This document shows, in pieces, positions 1 to 9,045 of a stretch of 64,000 nucleotides of DNA (position 1 is the stretch's first letter; each line of letters starts with the position of its first letter). The position numbers and the translations under genes were made by a program. Origin of the DNA: Acetobacter garciniae (GTDB lineage Bacteria > Pseudomonadota > Alphaproteobacteria > Acetobacterales > Acetobacteraceae); assembly GCF_017377735.1 (NCBI RefSeq), contig NZ_JAFVMH010000002.1:744001-808000 (forward strand), read 5' to 3'. Below the pieces are notes generated by a model. It was not told where the DNA came from and did not search any database. It saw only the letters and a program-made list of their open reading frames with translations.

Positions 1-184
1 GGTATACCGTGGCAACGGAAATACGCGAATCAAGCACCAGGGCCCGGCGATAAAGCTCCTCGACGTCCGGGTGGTCATCCGCTTCGGACAGGACTCGGGC
101 GATAACACGCCGCTGTCCTGTCATTTTCAGGCCGTGTTCGATACATAACTGCTCAATTCTTGACTCTGCCGCCTGTATCTTCAA
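1..184 (-). CDS. fur: Fur-family metal-responsive regulator (5' part only)
   Basis: This is the N-terminal part of a ferric-uptake-regulator family repressor; the rest lies beyond the left window edge. The reading frame gives the typical winged-helix start: MTGQRRVIARVL, then DDHPDVEELYRRA and SRISVATVY, which is the DNA-recognition helix region of Fur proteins. An in-frame stop lies a few codons upstream. The first possible start is TTG at 184, giving about 20 residues before the MTGQRR motif; an ATG at 124 is the alternative but would trim the first helix. Fur represses iron-uptake genes when loaded with Fe(II). Zur, Mur or Irr cannot be excluded because the metal sites are not in view. Confidence 0.72.
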   Translation of the reverse strand, partial: MKIQAAESRIEQLCIEHGLKMTGQRRVIARVLSEADDHPDVEELYRRALVLDSRISVATVY

Positions 185-301
185 GGTCGCAAACCCTGCC
201 TTACGTTGCCATCTTCATGTTCATCAATTAGGTAGCCGAACTCAGAGGCGTTTGTCCAATTTTACCCTGCGGTGCCCCCATTTTCCGTACCGCAACACGC
301 C

Positions 302-333
302 GCCATGATCGATTTGGCCTTATGGATCATGGC
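302..333. promoter_or_regulatory. 9-bp perfect inverted repeat before the tusA-like gene
   Basis: GCCATGATC at 302-310 and GATCATGGC at 325-333 form a perfect inverted repeat with a 14-base spacer, in the gap between the divergent Fur-type and TusA-like genes. It has no T-run, so it looks more like an operator or a chance palindrome than a terminator. Confidence 0.3.
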
Positions 334-398
334 TCGCCCGCTCCCCACCGCAGGGGCGCGGATTTTGAAAAGGCCTTTTGGGAGAAGGGAGTAGTCCC

Positions 399-704
399 AT
401 GCGCGATGCCGATACGCCCGGGCCTGCACCGCAACGGGATGCGGGTTGCGCAACCGCAGCACCCGACATGCCGGTTCTGGATATCACGCGTGAGAACTGT
501 CCCATGACATTCGTGCGCACGCGCCTTGCACTGGACAGGCTACCCCCCGGTGGCATGCTGGCCGTGCGGCTGAAGGGGGATGAACCCCACCGCAATGTCA
601 GCCGTTCCGTGCGCGCGCTGGGGCATGAGATCATGGCCGATACGGCCCAGTCCGATGGCAGCGTAATGCTGAACATTCGCAAGGCTTGCGACCCGGGCGC
701 GTAA
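399..704 (+). CDS. TusA/SirA-like sulfur-carrier family protein
   Basis: The protein is about 101 residues. A variable N-terminal extension of about 27 residues precedes a TusA/SirA/YedF-type fold (LDITRENCPMTFVRTRLALDRL, then PGG, LAVRLKGDEPHRNVSRSVRALGH). The single Cys of the NCPM motif is in the position of the sulfur-carrying Cys of the CPxP motif; here the second Pro is replaced by Thr. Family members relay persulfide sulfur for tRNA thiolation or other sulfur transfer. The ATG at 399 is preceded by an AGAAGGGAG ribosome-binding site; an in-frame TTG at 378 is less likely. It stands alone and runs towards rho, separated by a strong hairpin. Confidence 0.72.
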   Translation: MRDADTPGPAPQRDAGCATAAPDMPVLDITRENCPMTFVRTRLALDRLPPGGMLAVRLKGDEPHRNVSRSVRALGHEIMADTAQSDGSVMLNIRKACDPGA

Positions 705-827
705 CAGACGATCCGTGTCAGGCCACAGGCAGGCTTTGTCGGACCCGGTTTCCCCCAGCGCGAACAGGGCCGGGCAACAGGGCGGGCGCAAGAAAGCCAG
801 AGCGGATAAGCCTTGCCAGAAAAACAG

Positions 828-861
828 AACGGCCCGCCCGGAATGAACCGGGCGGGCCGTT
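828..861 (-). terminator. rho-gene intrinsic terminator between convergent genes
   Basis: A perfect 14-bp stem (AACGGCCCGCCCGG at 828-841 and its complement at 848-861) has a 6-base loop. Read leftward it is followed by CTGTTTTTCTGG, a good T-tract for the rho transcript. Rightward, from the TusA-like gene, the T-run is short, so it may work less well in that direction. Confidence 0.85.
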
Positions 862-887
862 TGCGCAAATACCGGGCCGTTCAGGGC

Positions 888-2186
888 TCAGTTGTTCATG
901 GCTTCGAAGAAGTCGTTGTTGGTCTTGCTGTATTTGAGCTTGTCGAGCAGGAAGTCCATGGCGTCCATCGTGCCCATGGGGGCCAGGATGCGGCGCAGCA
1001 CCCACATCTTGGACAGTGTCGCACGATCGACCAGCAGTTCTTCCTTGCGGGTGCCGCTCTTGGTGATGTCGATGGCCGGGAAGGTGCGCTTGTCCGCAAG
1101 CTTGCGGTCCAGCACCAGTTCCGAATTGCCCGTGCCCTTGAATTCCTCGAAAATCACTTCGTCCATACGGCTGCCGGTATCGATCAGCGCGGTGGCGATA
1201 ATGGTCAGGGACCCGCCTTCCTCGATATTACGGGCCGCACCGAAGAAACGCTTGGGGCGCTGCAGGGCGTTGGCATCCACACCGCCGGTCAGCACCTTGC
1301 CCGATGACGGCACGACGGTGTTGTAGGCACGTGCGAGGCGGGTGATGCTATCCAGCAGAATCACCACGTCGCGCTTGTGTTCGACAAGGCGCTTGGCTTT
1401 TTCCAGCACCATTTCCGTCACCTGCACATGGCGGTGGGCGGGTTCATCGAAGGTGGAGGCAATGACCTCGCCCCGCACGGAGCGGGCCATGTCCGTCACT
1501 TCCTCGGGGCGTTCATCGATCAGCAGGACGATCAGGAACACTTCGGGGTGGTTGGCGGTAATGGAGGAGGCAATGCTTTGCAGCATGACCGTTTTGCCCG
1601 AACGCGGCGGTGCCACGATCAGCGCGCGCTGGCCCATGCCAATGGGGGAAACAAGGTCGATCACGCGCGGGGTAAAGTCTTTCTGCGCGCCTTTCTTGCC
1701 CTTTTCGCCCTTGGGCTCGGGGGCTGTTGCCTCGCTCTCCACTTCCATCTGCAGGCGCCGCTCGGGGTAGAGCGGGGTCAGGTTGTCGAAGTTGATACGG
1801 TGGCGCACGGCATCGGGCGGCTCGAAGTTGATCGTGTTGATCTTGAGCATCGAGAAATAGCGTTCGCCGTCGCGCGGGGCGCGAATCTGGCCTTCCACCG
1901 TGTCACCCGTGCGCAGGGCGAAGCGCCGCACCTGGGTGGGGGAGATGTAGATGTCGTCCGGGCCGGGCAGGTAGTTGGATTCGGGCGCACGCAGGTAGCC
2001 GAACCCGTCATGCATGATCTCAAGGGTGCCTTCGCCATAGATGGCCTGGTCGTTGTCGGCCAGCGCCTTGAGAATGGCGAACATCATGTCCTGCTTGCGC
2101 AGGGAGGATGCGTTTTCGATATTCAGGTCTTCAGCGCAGGCCAGAAGGTCGGCGGGCGACTTGGCCTTGAGTTCCGCAAGATGCAT
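888..2186 (-). CDS. rho: Transcription termination factor Rho
   Basis: Rho is the hexameric RNA-dependent ATPase/translocase that ends factor-dependent transcription and couples it to translation. The 432-residue product has the N-terminal helix bundle ([19 protein letters not shown]), the cold-shock-like RNA-binding domain ([20 protein letters not shown], residues 62-81), the Walker A motif APPRSGKT at about 192-199 and a [11 protein letters not shown]alker B/Q-loop region. A short charged insert, roughly residues 152-170 ([15 protein letters not shown]), separates the RNA-binding and ATPase domains, longer than in E. coli Rho. The ATG at 2186 was chosen because it gives the canonical N-terminus; the frame stays open upstream to 2261. 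It ends just before the hairpin at 828-861. Confidence 0.97.
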   Translation of the reverse strand: MHLAELKAKSPADLLACAEDLNIENASSLRKQDMMFAILKALADNDQAIYGEGTLEIMHDGFGYLRAPESNYLPGPDDIYISPTQVRRFALRTGDTVEGQIRAPRDGERYFSMLKINTINFEPPDAVRHRINFDNLTPLYPERRLQMEVESEATAPEPKGEKGKKGAQKDFTPRVIDLVSPIGMGQRALIVAPPRSGKTVMLQSIASSITANHPEVFLIVLLIDERPEEVTDMARSVRGEVIASTFDEPAHRHVQVTEMVLEKAKRLVEHKRDVVILLDSITRLARAYNTVVPSSGKVLTGGVDANALQRPKRFFGAARNIEEGGSLTIIATALIDTGSRMDEVIFEEFKGTGNSELVLDRKLADKRTFPAIDITKSGTRKEELLVDRATLSKMWVLRRILAPMGTMDAMDFLLDKLKYSKTNNDFFEAMNN

Positions 2187-2473
2187 AGAGGACTGCCCTG
2201 ACTGGCAAGAAAGTTCAGATGGGGAAGGTCTGGACCACGTCATGCCCTGAACATCGGCCAAGGGGATCGGCCATTTGCATGCCCGCCTGCAAGGCGGGGG
2301 CGTTCAGGGAAGGGATGGTCCTGACAGGAGATGAGGAAAGCATTGGGCGGGTGAAGTCCGCCAATGTCTGGGGGCGGATACTAGTCAAAACCTCTGCCCT
2401 CGTCAAGACGGGCGCGGTTTTCCGGCAGGGGCAAGGGCAGGGACCCTGTGCGGTAGCACTGTGGTCGGGGTGC

Positions 2474-3625
2474 CTAGCTGATTCCGCCCAGCCAGCCTTT
2501 TTTCCAGAACCACAGCAGGGGCAGCACGGTCGTGGCCCCCATCAGCCCCAGCGCATACCAGTATCCGAACGCCCAGTTCAGTTCGGGAATGTTCCTGAAA
2601 TTCATGCCGTAGATGCCGGCCACCAGCGTCGGGGCCACGCCAATGAAGCTAACCACGGTCAGAACCTTCATGACGCCGTTCTGCTCGATATTGATAAAGC
2701 CCAGCGTGGCGTCGAGCAGGAATTCCACCTTGTCCTGCGCCTGCGAAAGATAGGCGTCCAGCGATGACAGGTCGCGGCTGACGGTGGCAATGCGCGCGCG
2801 CAGGGCGCCGGGCAGGGTATAGGCGGCGGGCCCGATTTCTTCTTCCCCCGGGGTTGCGGGGGTGATCCGGCGCGTGCCCACGGAAAGGACGGGCATGGCC
2901 GACCCGGGGGCCGGGGCGGCCGCTGCGGCCTTGCGGCTTTCGCTCAGGAAAAGGGCGATCCGTTCCAGGCCCAGCAATGTGTCACGCATGCGTGAACACA
3001 GGCTGCCCGAACTGCCCACGCGCTGGAGCAGGTCGCGCTGCCAGGATGCAATGTTGCGCTTCACCCGTGTCTGGGGGCGCTGGCGGAAGATATCGTGCGA
3101 GAGTGTGTCCAGCAGGTCGCCCACGCTTTCGAGAATATCGGCCAGCCGGTCCACGATGGTCTCGATCAGGGTCACCAGAATTTCGCTGGCGTGGAAGACG
3201 ACGCCATGGGGCGGGGCGATCACGCTGCCGGCGGCAGCCCCCGTCGCGGGCATGGCAGGCATGGCAGGAGCCTGTTCGGCCACGAGCTGCGTCACCGCCT
3301 CGAACGCCTGGTATGACTGGAAGCGGATGGTGAACAGCCGGTCCTCGGTCAGGATGAAACCCACCGGCATGGTCTGGAACTCGGTTCCCGTTTTCTTGAG
3401 CAGGGGGGAGGACAGAAAGGCAGCCCCCTTGCGCACGCTGATGCGCGACGAACTTTCAATAGCGTTCAGGTCCGCAAGGGTGGGCAGGGGCTGGCCGCAA
3501 AGCTGTTCGGCCAGGGCCTGTTCCTGCGGGGTGGGGTCCAACAGGTCCAGCCATACGCAGCCTTCGGCGTCGTTGGGGGTCTGAACGGCCTGCGCGGGCA
3601 TTCCGGGCCTGTGGGCCAGAAACAT
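2474..3625 (-). CDS. corA: CorA-family divalent cation transporter
   Basis: This is an inner-membrane Mg2+ (or Co2+/Ni2+/Zn2+) transporter of the 2-TM-GxN superfamily. The 383-residue protein has a long soluble N-terminal domain with the family signature ADLNAIESSSRI, a long helical stalk, and two C-terminal membrane segments. The selectivity motif YGMN starts at about residue 339 and is followed by NIPELNWAFGYWYA. The start at 3625 (MFLAHRPGM) has AGGGAGA just upstream; the frame is open further back but without a good site. It carries an Ala/Pro-rich low-complexity insert around the middle (MPAMPATGAAAG). It precedes rho in the same direction with a gap of 287 bases, so co-transcription is possible. 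Confidence 0.92.
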   Translation of the reverse strand: MFLAHRPGMPAQAVQTPNDAEGCVWLDLLDPTPQEQALAEQLCGQPLPTLADLNAIESSSRISVRKGAAFLSSPLLKKTGTEFQTMPVGFILTEDRLFTIRFQSYQAFEAVTQLVAEQAPAMPAMPATGAAAGSVIAPPHGVVFHASEILVTLIETIVDRLADILESVGDLLDTLSHDIFRQRPQTRVKRNIASWQRDLLQRVGSSGSLCSRMRDTLLGLERIALFLSESRKAAAAAPAPGSAMPVLSVGTRRITPATPGEEEIGPAAYTLPGALRARIATVSRDLSSLDAYLSQAQDKVEFLLDATLGFINIEQNGVMKVLTVVSFIGVAPTLVAGIYGMNFRNIPELNWAFGYWYALGLMGATTVLPLLWFWKKGWLGGIS

Positions 3626-4006
3626 GCGAGTCTCCCTTACTGTCCTGTCATGGCCACAAGCGCTGCCGGCCGGGAATGCTCCGGCTTCTCGCTGGCCGTG
3701 CGGGGTATGGCTGCCCTTGTGGCTGCCCGTGTCGTGGGGGGCTGGCCACAGGTGCATGTGGCTTTTTCTCCCCTTTCAGGCCCGCCGACTATGAAGCAGC
3801 TTTTCCCGTCCTGACAAGATTGCGGCGCGGGACGGTGCAATTCGGTATTGCTTCTGGTAAGCCGGTTCCACAGAAAAACGGACACGTCACAGTACCGGGA
3901 GCCAACGCCCATGCGGCCGCAACAGGGCATGATACCCTGGGGGCCGAATACCACGGCAGGCGGCCGGGCTGGAACACAAGGCGGCGAAGGAGCGGTAGAA
4001 CTGGTA
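3626..4006. other. Gene-free divergent region between corA and trpB
   Basis: A 381-base spacer lies between the divergently transcribed corA and trpB. It must hold both promoters, but I see no convincing -35/-10 pair, attenuator with Trp codons, or strong hairpin. Open frames crossing it are GC-bias shadows or upstream extensions of trpB. Confidence 0.5.
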
Positions 4007-5251
4007 ATGGTGAACCCGACTGAACAAGCGGCGATCCCCCGCGGGGGCAATTCCCTGCAAAGCCAACCCGATGGCAAGGGCCATTTCGGCGGTGTGCATG
4101 GCGGGCGTTTCGTGGCCGAAACCCTCATGCCCCTGATCCTGGAACTGGAAGCCGCCTATGCCAAGGCCAAGGCCGATCCCGCGTTCCAGGCCGAACTGGC
4201 CTATTACCTGAAGGATTATGTCGGCCGCCCCAGCCCGCTCTGGTTCGCCCGCCGCATGACGGAAAAGCTGGGGGGTGCGAAGATTTACCTCAAGCGTGAG
4301 GAACTGAACCATACGGGTTCGCACAAGCTCAACAACGTCATGGGCCAGATCCTGCTGGCCCGCCGCATGGGCCGCACGCGGATCGTGGCCGAAACCGGGG
4401 CTGGCCAGCATGGTGTGGCCACCGCCACCGTCTGCGCCCTGTTCGGCCTGAAATGCGTGATCTACATGGGTGCCACCGATGTGGAGCGGCAGAAGCCCAA
4501 CGTGTTCCGCATGCGCCTGCTGGGGGCCGAGGTCGTGCCCGTCACATCGGGGGCAGGCACGCTCAAGGATGCGATGAACGACGCCATGCGCGACTGGGTG
4601 GCCAACGTGGCCGACACCTACATGCTGATCGGCACCGTGGCGGGCCCGCACCCGTACCCCGCCATGGTGCGCGATTTCCAGAGCGTGATCGGGGAGGAAA
4701 CGAAGGCGCAGATGCAGGCCGCAGAAGGCCGCCTGCCCGACGTGGTGGTGGCCGCCATTGGCGGTGGGTCCAACGCCATGGGCATTTTCTACCCCTTCCT
4801 GGACGACAGCTCCGTGCGCCTGATCGGGGTCGAAGCCGCGGGCCACGGGCTGGACAGCGGCAAGACCGCGGCCTCCATCGAGCGCGGGCGGCCCGGCGTG
4901 CTGCACGGCAACCGCACTTATCTTCTGCAAAACGCCGATGGCCAGATCGAGGAAGCCCATTCGATCAGTGCGGGGCTCGATTACCCCGGCGTGGGGCCGG
5001 AACATTCCTGGCTGCACGATATCGGGCGGGCGGAATATGTCGGCATTACCGATGGCGAAGCGCTTGAGGCCTTCACGTTCTGCACGGAAATGGAGGGCAT
5101 TATTCCCGCCCTCGAATCCGCCCATGCCATTGCCCATACCGTCAAGATCGCGCCCACCCTGCCCAAGGACGCCCTGATCGCGGTCAGCCTGTCCGGGCGG
5201 GGGGACAAGGATATCTTTACTGTAGCCGAACATCTGGGGGTCACGCTGTGA
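4007..5251 (+). CDS. trpB: Tryptophan synthase beta subunit
   Basis: TrpB condenses indole with L-serine to give L-tryptophan, using PLP, in the alpha2-beta2 tryptophan synthase complex. The 414-residue product is full length. It shows the PLP-lysine motif [10 protein letters not shown] (Lys107), the catalytic-Glu segment AETGAGQHG and the phosphate-binding glycine loop GGGSNAMG. The start ATG at 4007 gives MVNPTEQAA; the nearest Shine-Dalgarno-like AAGGAG is about 14 bases upstream, slightly far. It overlaps trpA by four bases, so the two are translated together. trpF, which often precedes trpB in alphaproteobacteria, is not here. Confidence 0.97.
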   Translation: MVNPTEQAAIPRGGNSLQSQPDGKGHFGGVHGGRFVAETLMPLILELEAAYAKAKADPAFQAELAYYLKDYVGRPSPLWFARRMTEKLGGAKIYLKREELNHTGSHKLNNVMGQILLARRMGRTRIVAETGAGQHGVATATVCALFGLKCVIYMGATDVERQKPNVFRMRLLGAEVVPVTSGAGTLKDAMNDAMRDWVANVADTYMLIGTVAGPHPYPAMVRDFQSVIGEETKAQMQAAEGRLPDVVVAAIGGGSNAMGIFYPFLDDSSVRLIGVEAAGHGLDSGKTAASIERGRPGVLHGNRTYLLQNADGQIEEAHSISAGLDYPGVGPEHSWLHDIGRAEYVGITDGEALEAFTFCTEMEGIIPALESAHAIAHTVKIAPTLPKDALIAVSLSGRGDKDIFTVAEHLGVTL

Positions 5252-6081
5252 GCCGTATCGCCGCCCGTTTCAAAGCGCTTGCAGACCAGGGTCGCGGCGC
5301 GCTCATTCCCTATCTCGAAGCCTATGACCCGGACCGGGAGACCTCTCTCGCGCTGCTGAAGGCCATGCCCGCCGCCGGTGCGGACCTGATCGAGATCGGC
5401 ATGCCGTTCTCCGATCCGTCGGCCGATGGTCCGGTCATCCAGGCCGCCGCCATCCGGGGGCTGAAGGCCGGGGCCACGCTGGTGGGCGTGCTGGACATGG
5501 TTTCCGCCTTCCGTGAGGACGACGCCACGACCCCGGTTATCCTGATGGGGTATGTCAACCCGGTAGAATCCTACGGCTACGAGCGTTTCTGCACTGATGC
5601 CGCCGCCGCGGGGGTGGACGGGCTGATCCTGGTGGACCTCCCGCCCGAGGAAGCAGAAGTGCTCGAAGGCCCGGCGGCCAAGGCGGGGCTCGATATCATC
5701 CGCCTGGTGGCCCCCACCACTACGGCAGAGCGGCTGGGCTATGTGCTCTCGCACGCATCGGGCTTTGTCTATTATGTCAGCATTACGGGCATTACCGGCA
5801 CGCGCTCGGCCAGCGCGCAGGACCTGCGTGCCGCCCTGCCGCGCCTGCGTGCGGTAACAGACCTGCCCATAGCCATCGGCTTTGGCGTGCGCACTCCCGA
5901 ACAGGCCGCCGAGGCCGCCACGATCGGGGATGCCGCAGTCGTGGCATCCGCCCTGCTGGCCACACTGGCCGAAACGCTGGACGATCAGGGCCGGGCGAGC
6001 GAACACACGCTACCGCGCGTTCTGAGCCAGATCGAAGACCTGGCCAAGGCCGTGCGCGCCACCGCCCGGACCCCGGCATGA
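5248..6081 (+). CDS. trpA: Tryptophan synthase alpha subunit
   Basis: TrpA cleaves indole-3-glycerol phosphate to indole and glyceraldehyde-3-phosphate and channels indole to TrpB. The 277-residue TIM-barrel protein keeps both catalytic acids, Glu49 and Asp60, in [17 protein letters not shown], as well as the PPEE loop and the phosphate-binding GFGVRTPEQ segment. It starts with GTG inside the trpB stop region (GTGA overlap), the usual translational coupling. The following flavoprotein gene starts only 16 bases after its stop and may belong to the same transcript. Confidence 0.97.
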   Translation: MSRIAARFKALADQGRGALIPYLEAYDPDRETSLALLKAMPAAGADLIEIGMPFSDPSADGPVIQAAAIRGLKAGATLVGVLDMVSAFREDDATTPVILMGYVNPVESYGYERFCTDAAAAGVDGLILVDLPPEEAEVLEGPAAKAGLDIIRLVAPTTTAERLGYVLSHASGFVYYVSITGITGTRSASAQDLRAALPRLRAVTDLPIAIGFGVRTPEQAAEAATIGDAAVVASALLATLAETLDDQGRASEHTLPRVLSQIEDLAKAVRATARTPA

Positions 6082-6097
6082 CGCTGCGCCCCATGGC

Positions 6098-7381
6098 ATG
6101 ACGGCGTCACCACGGATCTGCATTATCGGTGGCGGGCCCGCGGGGCTGGCGGCGGCCGAATACCTGGCCGAAGCCGGCTGCGCGGTCCAGATTCTGGACG
6201 CCATGCCCAGCTTCGGGCGCAAGTTCCTCATGGCCGGGCGGGGTGGGCTGAACATCACCCATTCCGAGGCATGGCCCACCTTTCGTGACCGCTACGGCCC
6301 CGCAAGCGCCTGGCTGCGGCCCGCGCTTGAGGCCTGGACCGCACAGGATATCCGCGACTGGATGACAGGGCTGGGGCAGGAAAGCTTTGTCGGCTCGTCA
6401 GGCCGGGTTTTCCCCACCGCCATGAAGGCATCGCCCCTGCTGCGGGCGTGGCTGGCCCGCCTGCGCGATCTGGGCGTCACCTTCACGCCCCGTGCCCGCT
6501 GGACCGGCTGGAATGACCAGGGACAGGCGGTTTTTACCCATGAACCACCCATGCCGAATGGGGTCGCCGGCACGGGTGGCGAAGCTGGGCAGGACAGTTT
6601 TTGTGTGCAGGCCGATGCCTTTGTGCTCGCACTGGGCGGGGCCAGTTGGCCCCGGCTGGGCAGTAATGGCGGCTGGGTGAATGAACTCACGCGGCGAGGT
6701 ATCGCCATAGCTCCCCTCCAGCCCGCTAATTGCGGCTTTCGCGTGGGCTGGTCCGACGTGTTCGCGCAGCGTTTCGCGGGCACGCCGCTCAAGCCCGTAG
6801 CGCTGTCGTTCGAGGGCGTTCGGGTGCGGGGCGAGGTCACGATCACCCAGGGCGGGCTGGAGGGCGGGGCTCTGTACGCCCTGTCCACCGCGTTGCGCCA
6901 GAGGGCGGGCGAACACGGGCGTGCTGTCGTGCTGTGCGACCTGCGCCCCGACATGACGCAGGCCGATATCATCCACCGGCTGGCACAGGTGCGCGCGCGC
7001 GAAAGCCTGGCCAACCGCCTGCGCAAGGCCCTGCGCCTGCCCCCCGTGGCGGTGGGCCTGCTGCGGGAGGCCGGACCGATCCCGGCGGAGTCGGCCACAT
7101 TGGCCGCACGGATCAAGACGCTGCCTGTGGTGCTGGACGGCCCGCAACCCCTGGCCCGGGCGATTTCGACAGCAGGTGGCATCACGCAGGACGCCTGCAC
7201 GGAGCAGTTCATGCTGCGCGCCCTGCCCGGCGTGTTCGTGGCGGGCGAAATGCTGGATTGGGAGGCCCCGACAGGCGGCTACCTGCTGCATGCCTGTCTG
7301 GCCACCGGGCGGGCGGCGGCCCGTGGTGTGCTGGACTGGTTGCATGGGCAGGGGGCAAGGCGGTATCCCCCTCAACCATGA
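6098..7381 (+). CDS. FAD/NAD(P)-binding oxidoreductase, HI0933/YhiN family (TIGR03862-like)
   Basis: The protein has an N-terminal FAD-binding Rossmann fold (ICIIGGGPAGLAAAEYLAEAG, residues about 8-28) and the family-specific stretches GRKFLMAGRGGLNITHSE and SSGRVFPTAMKASPLLRAWL. It ends with the FAD-contacting VFVAGEMLDWEAPTGGYLL motif. These place it in the HI0933-type flavoproteins, subtype TIGR03862; no substrate is established for that group. At 427 residues it is full length. It follows trpA closely, and its stop codon overlaps the start of the next gene (ATGA at 7378-7381). The coupling suggests a shared transcript with the HerA-like ATPase rather than a role in tryptophan synthesis. 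Confidence 0.85.
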   Translation: MTASPRICIIGGGPAGLAAAEYLAEAGCAVQILDAMPSFGRKFLMAGRGGLNITHSEAWPTFRDRYGPASAWLRPALEAWTAQDIRDWMTGLGQESFVGSSGRVFPTAMKASPLLRAWLARLRDLGVTFTPRARWTGWNDQGQAVFTHEPPMPNGVAGTGGEAGQDSFCVQADAFVLALGGASWPRLGSNGGWVNELTRRGIAIAPLQPANCGFRVGWSDVFAQRFAGTPLKPVALSFEGVRVRGEVTITQGGLEGGALYALSTALRQRAGEHGRAVVLCDLRPDMTQADIIHRLAQVRARESLANRLRKALRLPPVAVGLLREAGPIPAESATLAARIKTLPVVLDGPQPLARAISTAGGITQDACTEQFMLRALPGVFVAGEMLDWEAPTGGYLLHACLATGRAAARGVLDWLHGQGARRYPPQP

Positions 7382-8907
7382 ACAGCATGATTACGATGGG
7401 TGCGATCCCGGGTGGCGGCCCGGCGCAGATGGACCTTGGCGAACTTCTGGCCACACGACTTCTGGTCCAGGGCAATTCGGGCTCGGGCAAGTCGCATCTG
7501 CTGCGCCGGCTGCTGGAACAGACCGCGCGCGTGGTGCAGCAGGCTATTATCGACCCGGAAGGGGATTTTGTCAGCCTGGCCGAGAAATTCGGCCATCTGG
7601 TGATCGACGCCGCCGATCATTCCGAAGCCGCGATGCACGCGGCGGGCGAGCGCATGCGCGTGCATCGCGCTTCTGTCGTGCTCAACCTCGAAGGGCTGGA
7701 TGCCGACCAGCAGATGCGCTGGGCGGCGGCTTTCCTGGGCGGCATGTTCGAAGTCCCGCGCGAACACTGGTACCCCGTTCTGGTGGTGGTGGACGAAGCC
7801 CAGCTTTTCGCCCCGGCCGTTGCGGGGGAGGTCTCGGACGAGGCGCGCCGGGCCTCGCTCGGGGCCATGACGAACCTCATGTGCCGTGGGCGCAAGCGCG
7901 GGCTTGCGGGCATTATCGCGACCCAGCGCCTGGCCAAGCTGGCCAAGAACGTGGCGGCGGAAGCCTCCAATTTTCTCATGGGGCGCACGTTTCTCGATAT
8001 CGACATGGCGCGCGCCGCCGACCTGCTGGGCATGGAGCGCCGGCAGGCCGAAGCCTTCCGCGACCTTGCGCGCGGCACGTTCGTCGCACTGGGGCCGGCC
8101 CTGTATCGCAGGCCCACCACGGTGCGGATCGGTGCGGTGGAAACCGCCAGCCGTTCGGCAGGGCCCGTGCTGGCCCCGTTCGAACCGCCTTCCGCCCCCG
8201 TGCATGAGCTGATCCTGGCCCCTGTGCCGGTGCATGACCTGCCACCCCGCCCGCGCAGGCCCGCCCAGACCCCCATGCCCGACCTGCTGAGCCAGCTTGC
8301 CGCCCACGGGGAGGCCCAGGCCAGCGGCGCGCTGAACGGCGATGCACACGGCCAGTCCGATGCCGGGGCGGATGACAGGCCAGCCGAACAGGAGGAGGAT
8401 ACCTCGCCCCAGTCCCGGGCCGAGCGCGAGGCGCAGATGACCGCCATCCTGCGCGACATGCTGGCGGATGAGGACCAGGGTTTCCGCCCCGCCCCTGTTC
8501 TGTACCAGGATTTTCTGGTGCGCTGCCGCATTGCGGCCCTGGGGCGCAACGCGCTGGACATGCGTCGCTTCAACCGCCTGCTGGCCACCGCACGCAGCGG
8601 CGTGGGCGAGGACACGGCGGGTTCGCCCGACTGGCAGCAGGCCGAATCCCTGGCCAGCACCCTGCCTGAGGATATCCAGGCCGTGTTCCTGTTCCTGGCG
8701 CGTGCGGCCATCGAACGGCAGGCCTGCCCGTCGGATGCGCGGATCGCCCAGGTTTACGGCACCGTGTCCAAGGGCCGCGCCCGCCGCCTGCTGGGCTGGC
8801 TGGAAGACCGCAACCTGATCGTGCTGCGCGCCGATGGCGTGGGCCGCCGGGTGCTGACCTTTATCGGTTCTGGCTGGGAAACCCTGCCCGGTGCGGCGGA
8901 AGGCTGA
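7378..8907 (+). CDS. HerA-like ATP-binding protein with C-terminal extension
   Basis: This 509-residue protein is a FtsK/HerA-clade ATPase. Its Walker A is NSGSGKSH (about residues 39-46) and its Walker B is VLVVVDEAQLF. It also has an MCRGRKRGLAGIIATQR sensor segment and an ASNFLMGRTFLDID region as in HerA-type helicase/translocase proteins. After about residue 270 comes a Pro/Ala-rich acidic linker, then a C-terminal domain of about 150 residues that looks like a winged helix (IAQVYGTVSKGRARRLLGWLEDRNLIV). The start is the ATG overlapping the upstream stop; the frame is open far upstream only because of GC bias. No NurA nuclease partner is next door. The function (DNA processing, plasmid-related or otherwise) cannot be decided. 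Confidence 0.8.
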   Translation: MNSMITMGAIPGGGPAQMDLGELLATRLLVQGNSGSGKSHLLRRLLEQTARVVQQAIIDPEGDFVSLAEKFGHLVIDAADHSEAAMHAAGERMRVHRASVVLNLEGLDADQQMRWAAAFLGGMFEVPREHWYPVLVVVDEAQLFAPAVAGEVSDEARRASLGAMTNLMCRGRKRGLAGIIATQRLAKLAKNVAAEASNFLMGRTFLDIDMARAADLLGMERRQAEAFRDLARGTFVALGPALYRRPTTVRIGAVETASRSAGPVLAPFEPPSAPVHELILAPVPVHDLPPRPRRPAQTPMPDLLSQLAAHGEAQASGALNGDAHGQSDAGADDRPAEQEEDTSPQSRAEREAQMTAILRDMLADEDQGFRPAPVLYQDFLVRCRIAALGRNALDMRRFNRLLATARSGVGEDTAGSPDWQQAESLASTLPEDIQAVFLFLARAAIERQACPSDARIAQVYGTVSKGRARRLLGWLEDRNLIVLRADGVGRRVLTFIGSGWETLPGAAEG

Positions 8908-8936
8908 GCGACATGGGAGCAGGATTTTTGGTGCAT

Positions 8937-8965
8937 CCCGCCACCGGCCTGCCGCGCGTGGCGGG
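8937..8965. other. GC-rich hairpin without T-tract after the HerA-like gene
   Basis: CCCGCCAC (8937-8944) and GTGGCGGG (8958-8965) pair as an 8-bp stem with a 13-base loop. It follows the HerA-like stop codon and precedes hisZ. There is no clean T-run, so it may be an RNA-stabilising stem or a weak terminator. Confidence 0.3.
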
Positions 8966-9045
8966 CCCGGCCGTGGGGTGCTTGCGTAAAAAAGTGCTGT
9001 TTTGCGGGCATGACGGGCAGGGCAGGGGATGCTATAGGCCGTGGC

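Noticed and set aside
3848..4006. N-terminal extension of trpB by 53 codons
   Set aside because: TrpB proteins start near the chosen Met; the extension is low-complexity and has no homologous look. It is more likely leader sequence.
3626..4006. Trp attenuator or TRAP-like leader before trpB
   Set aside because: No short ORF with consecutive Trp codons and no terminator/antiterminator pair were visible.
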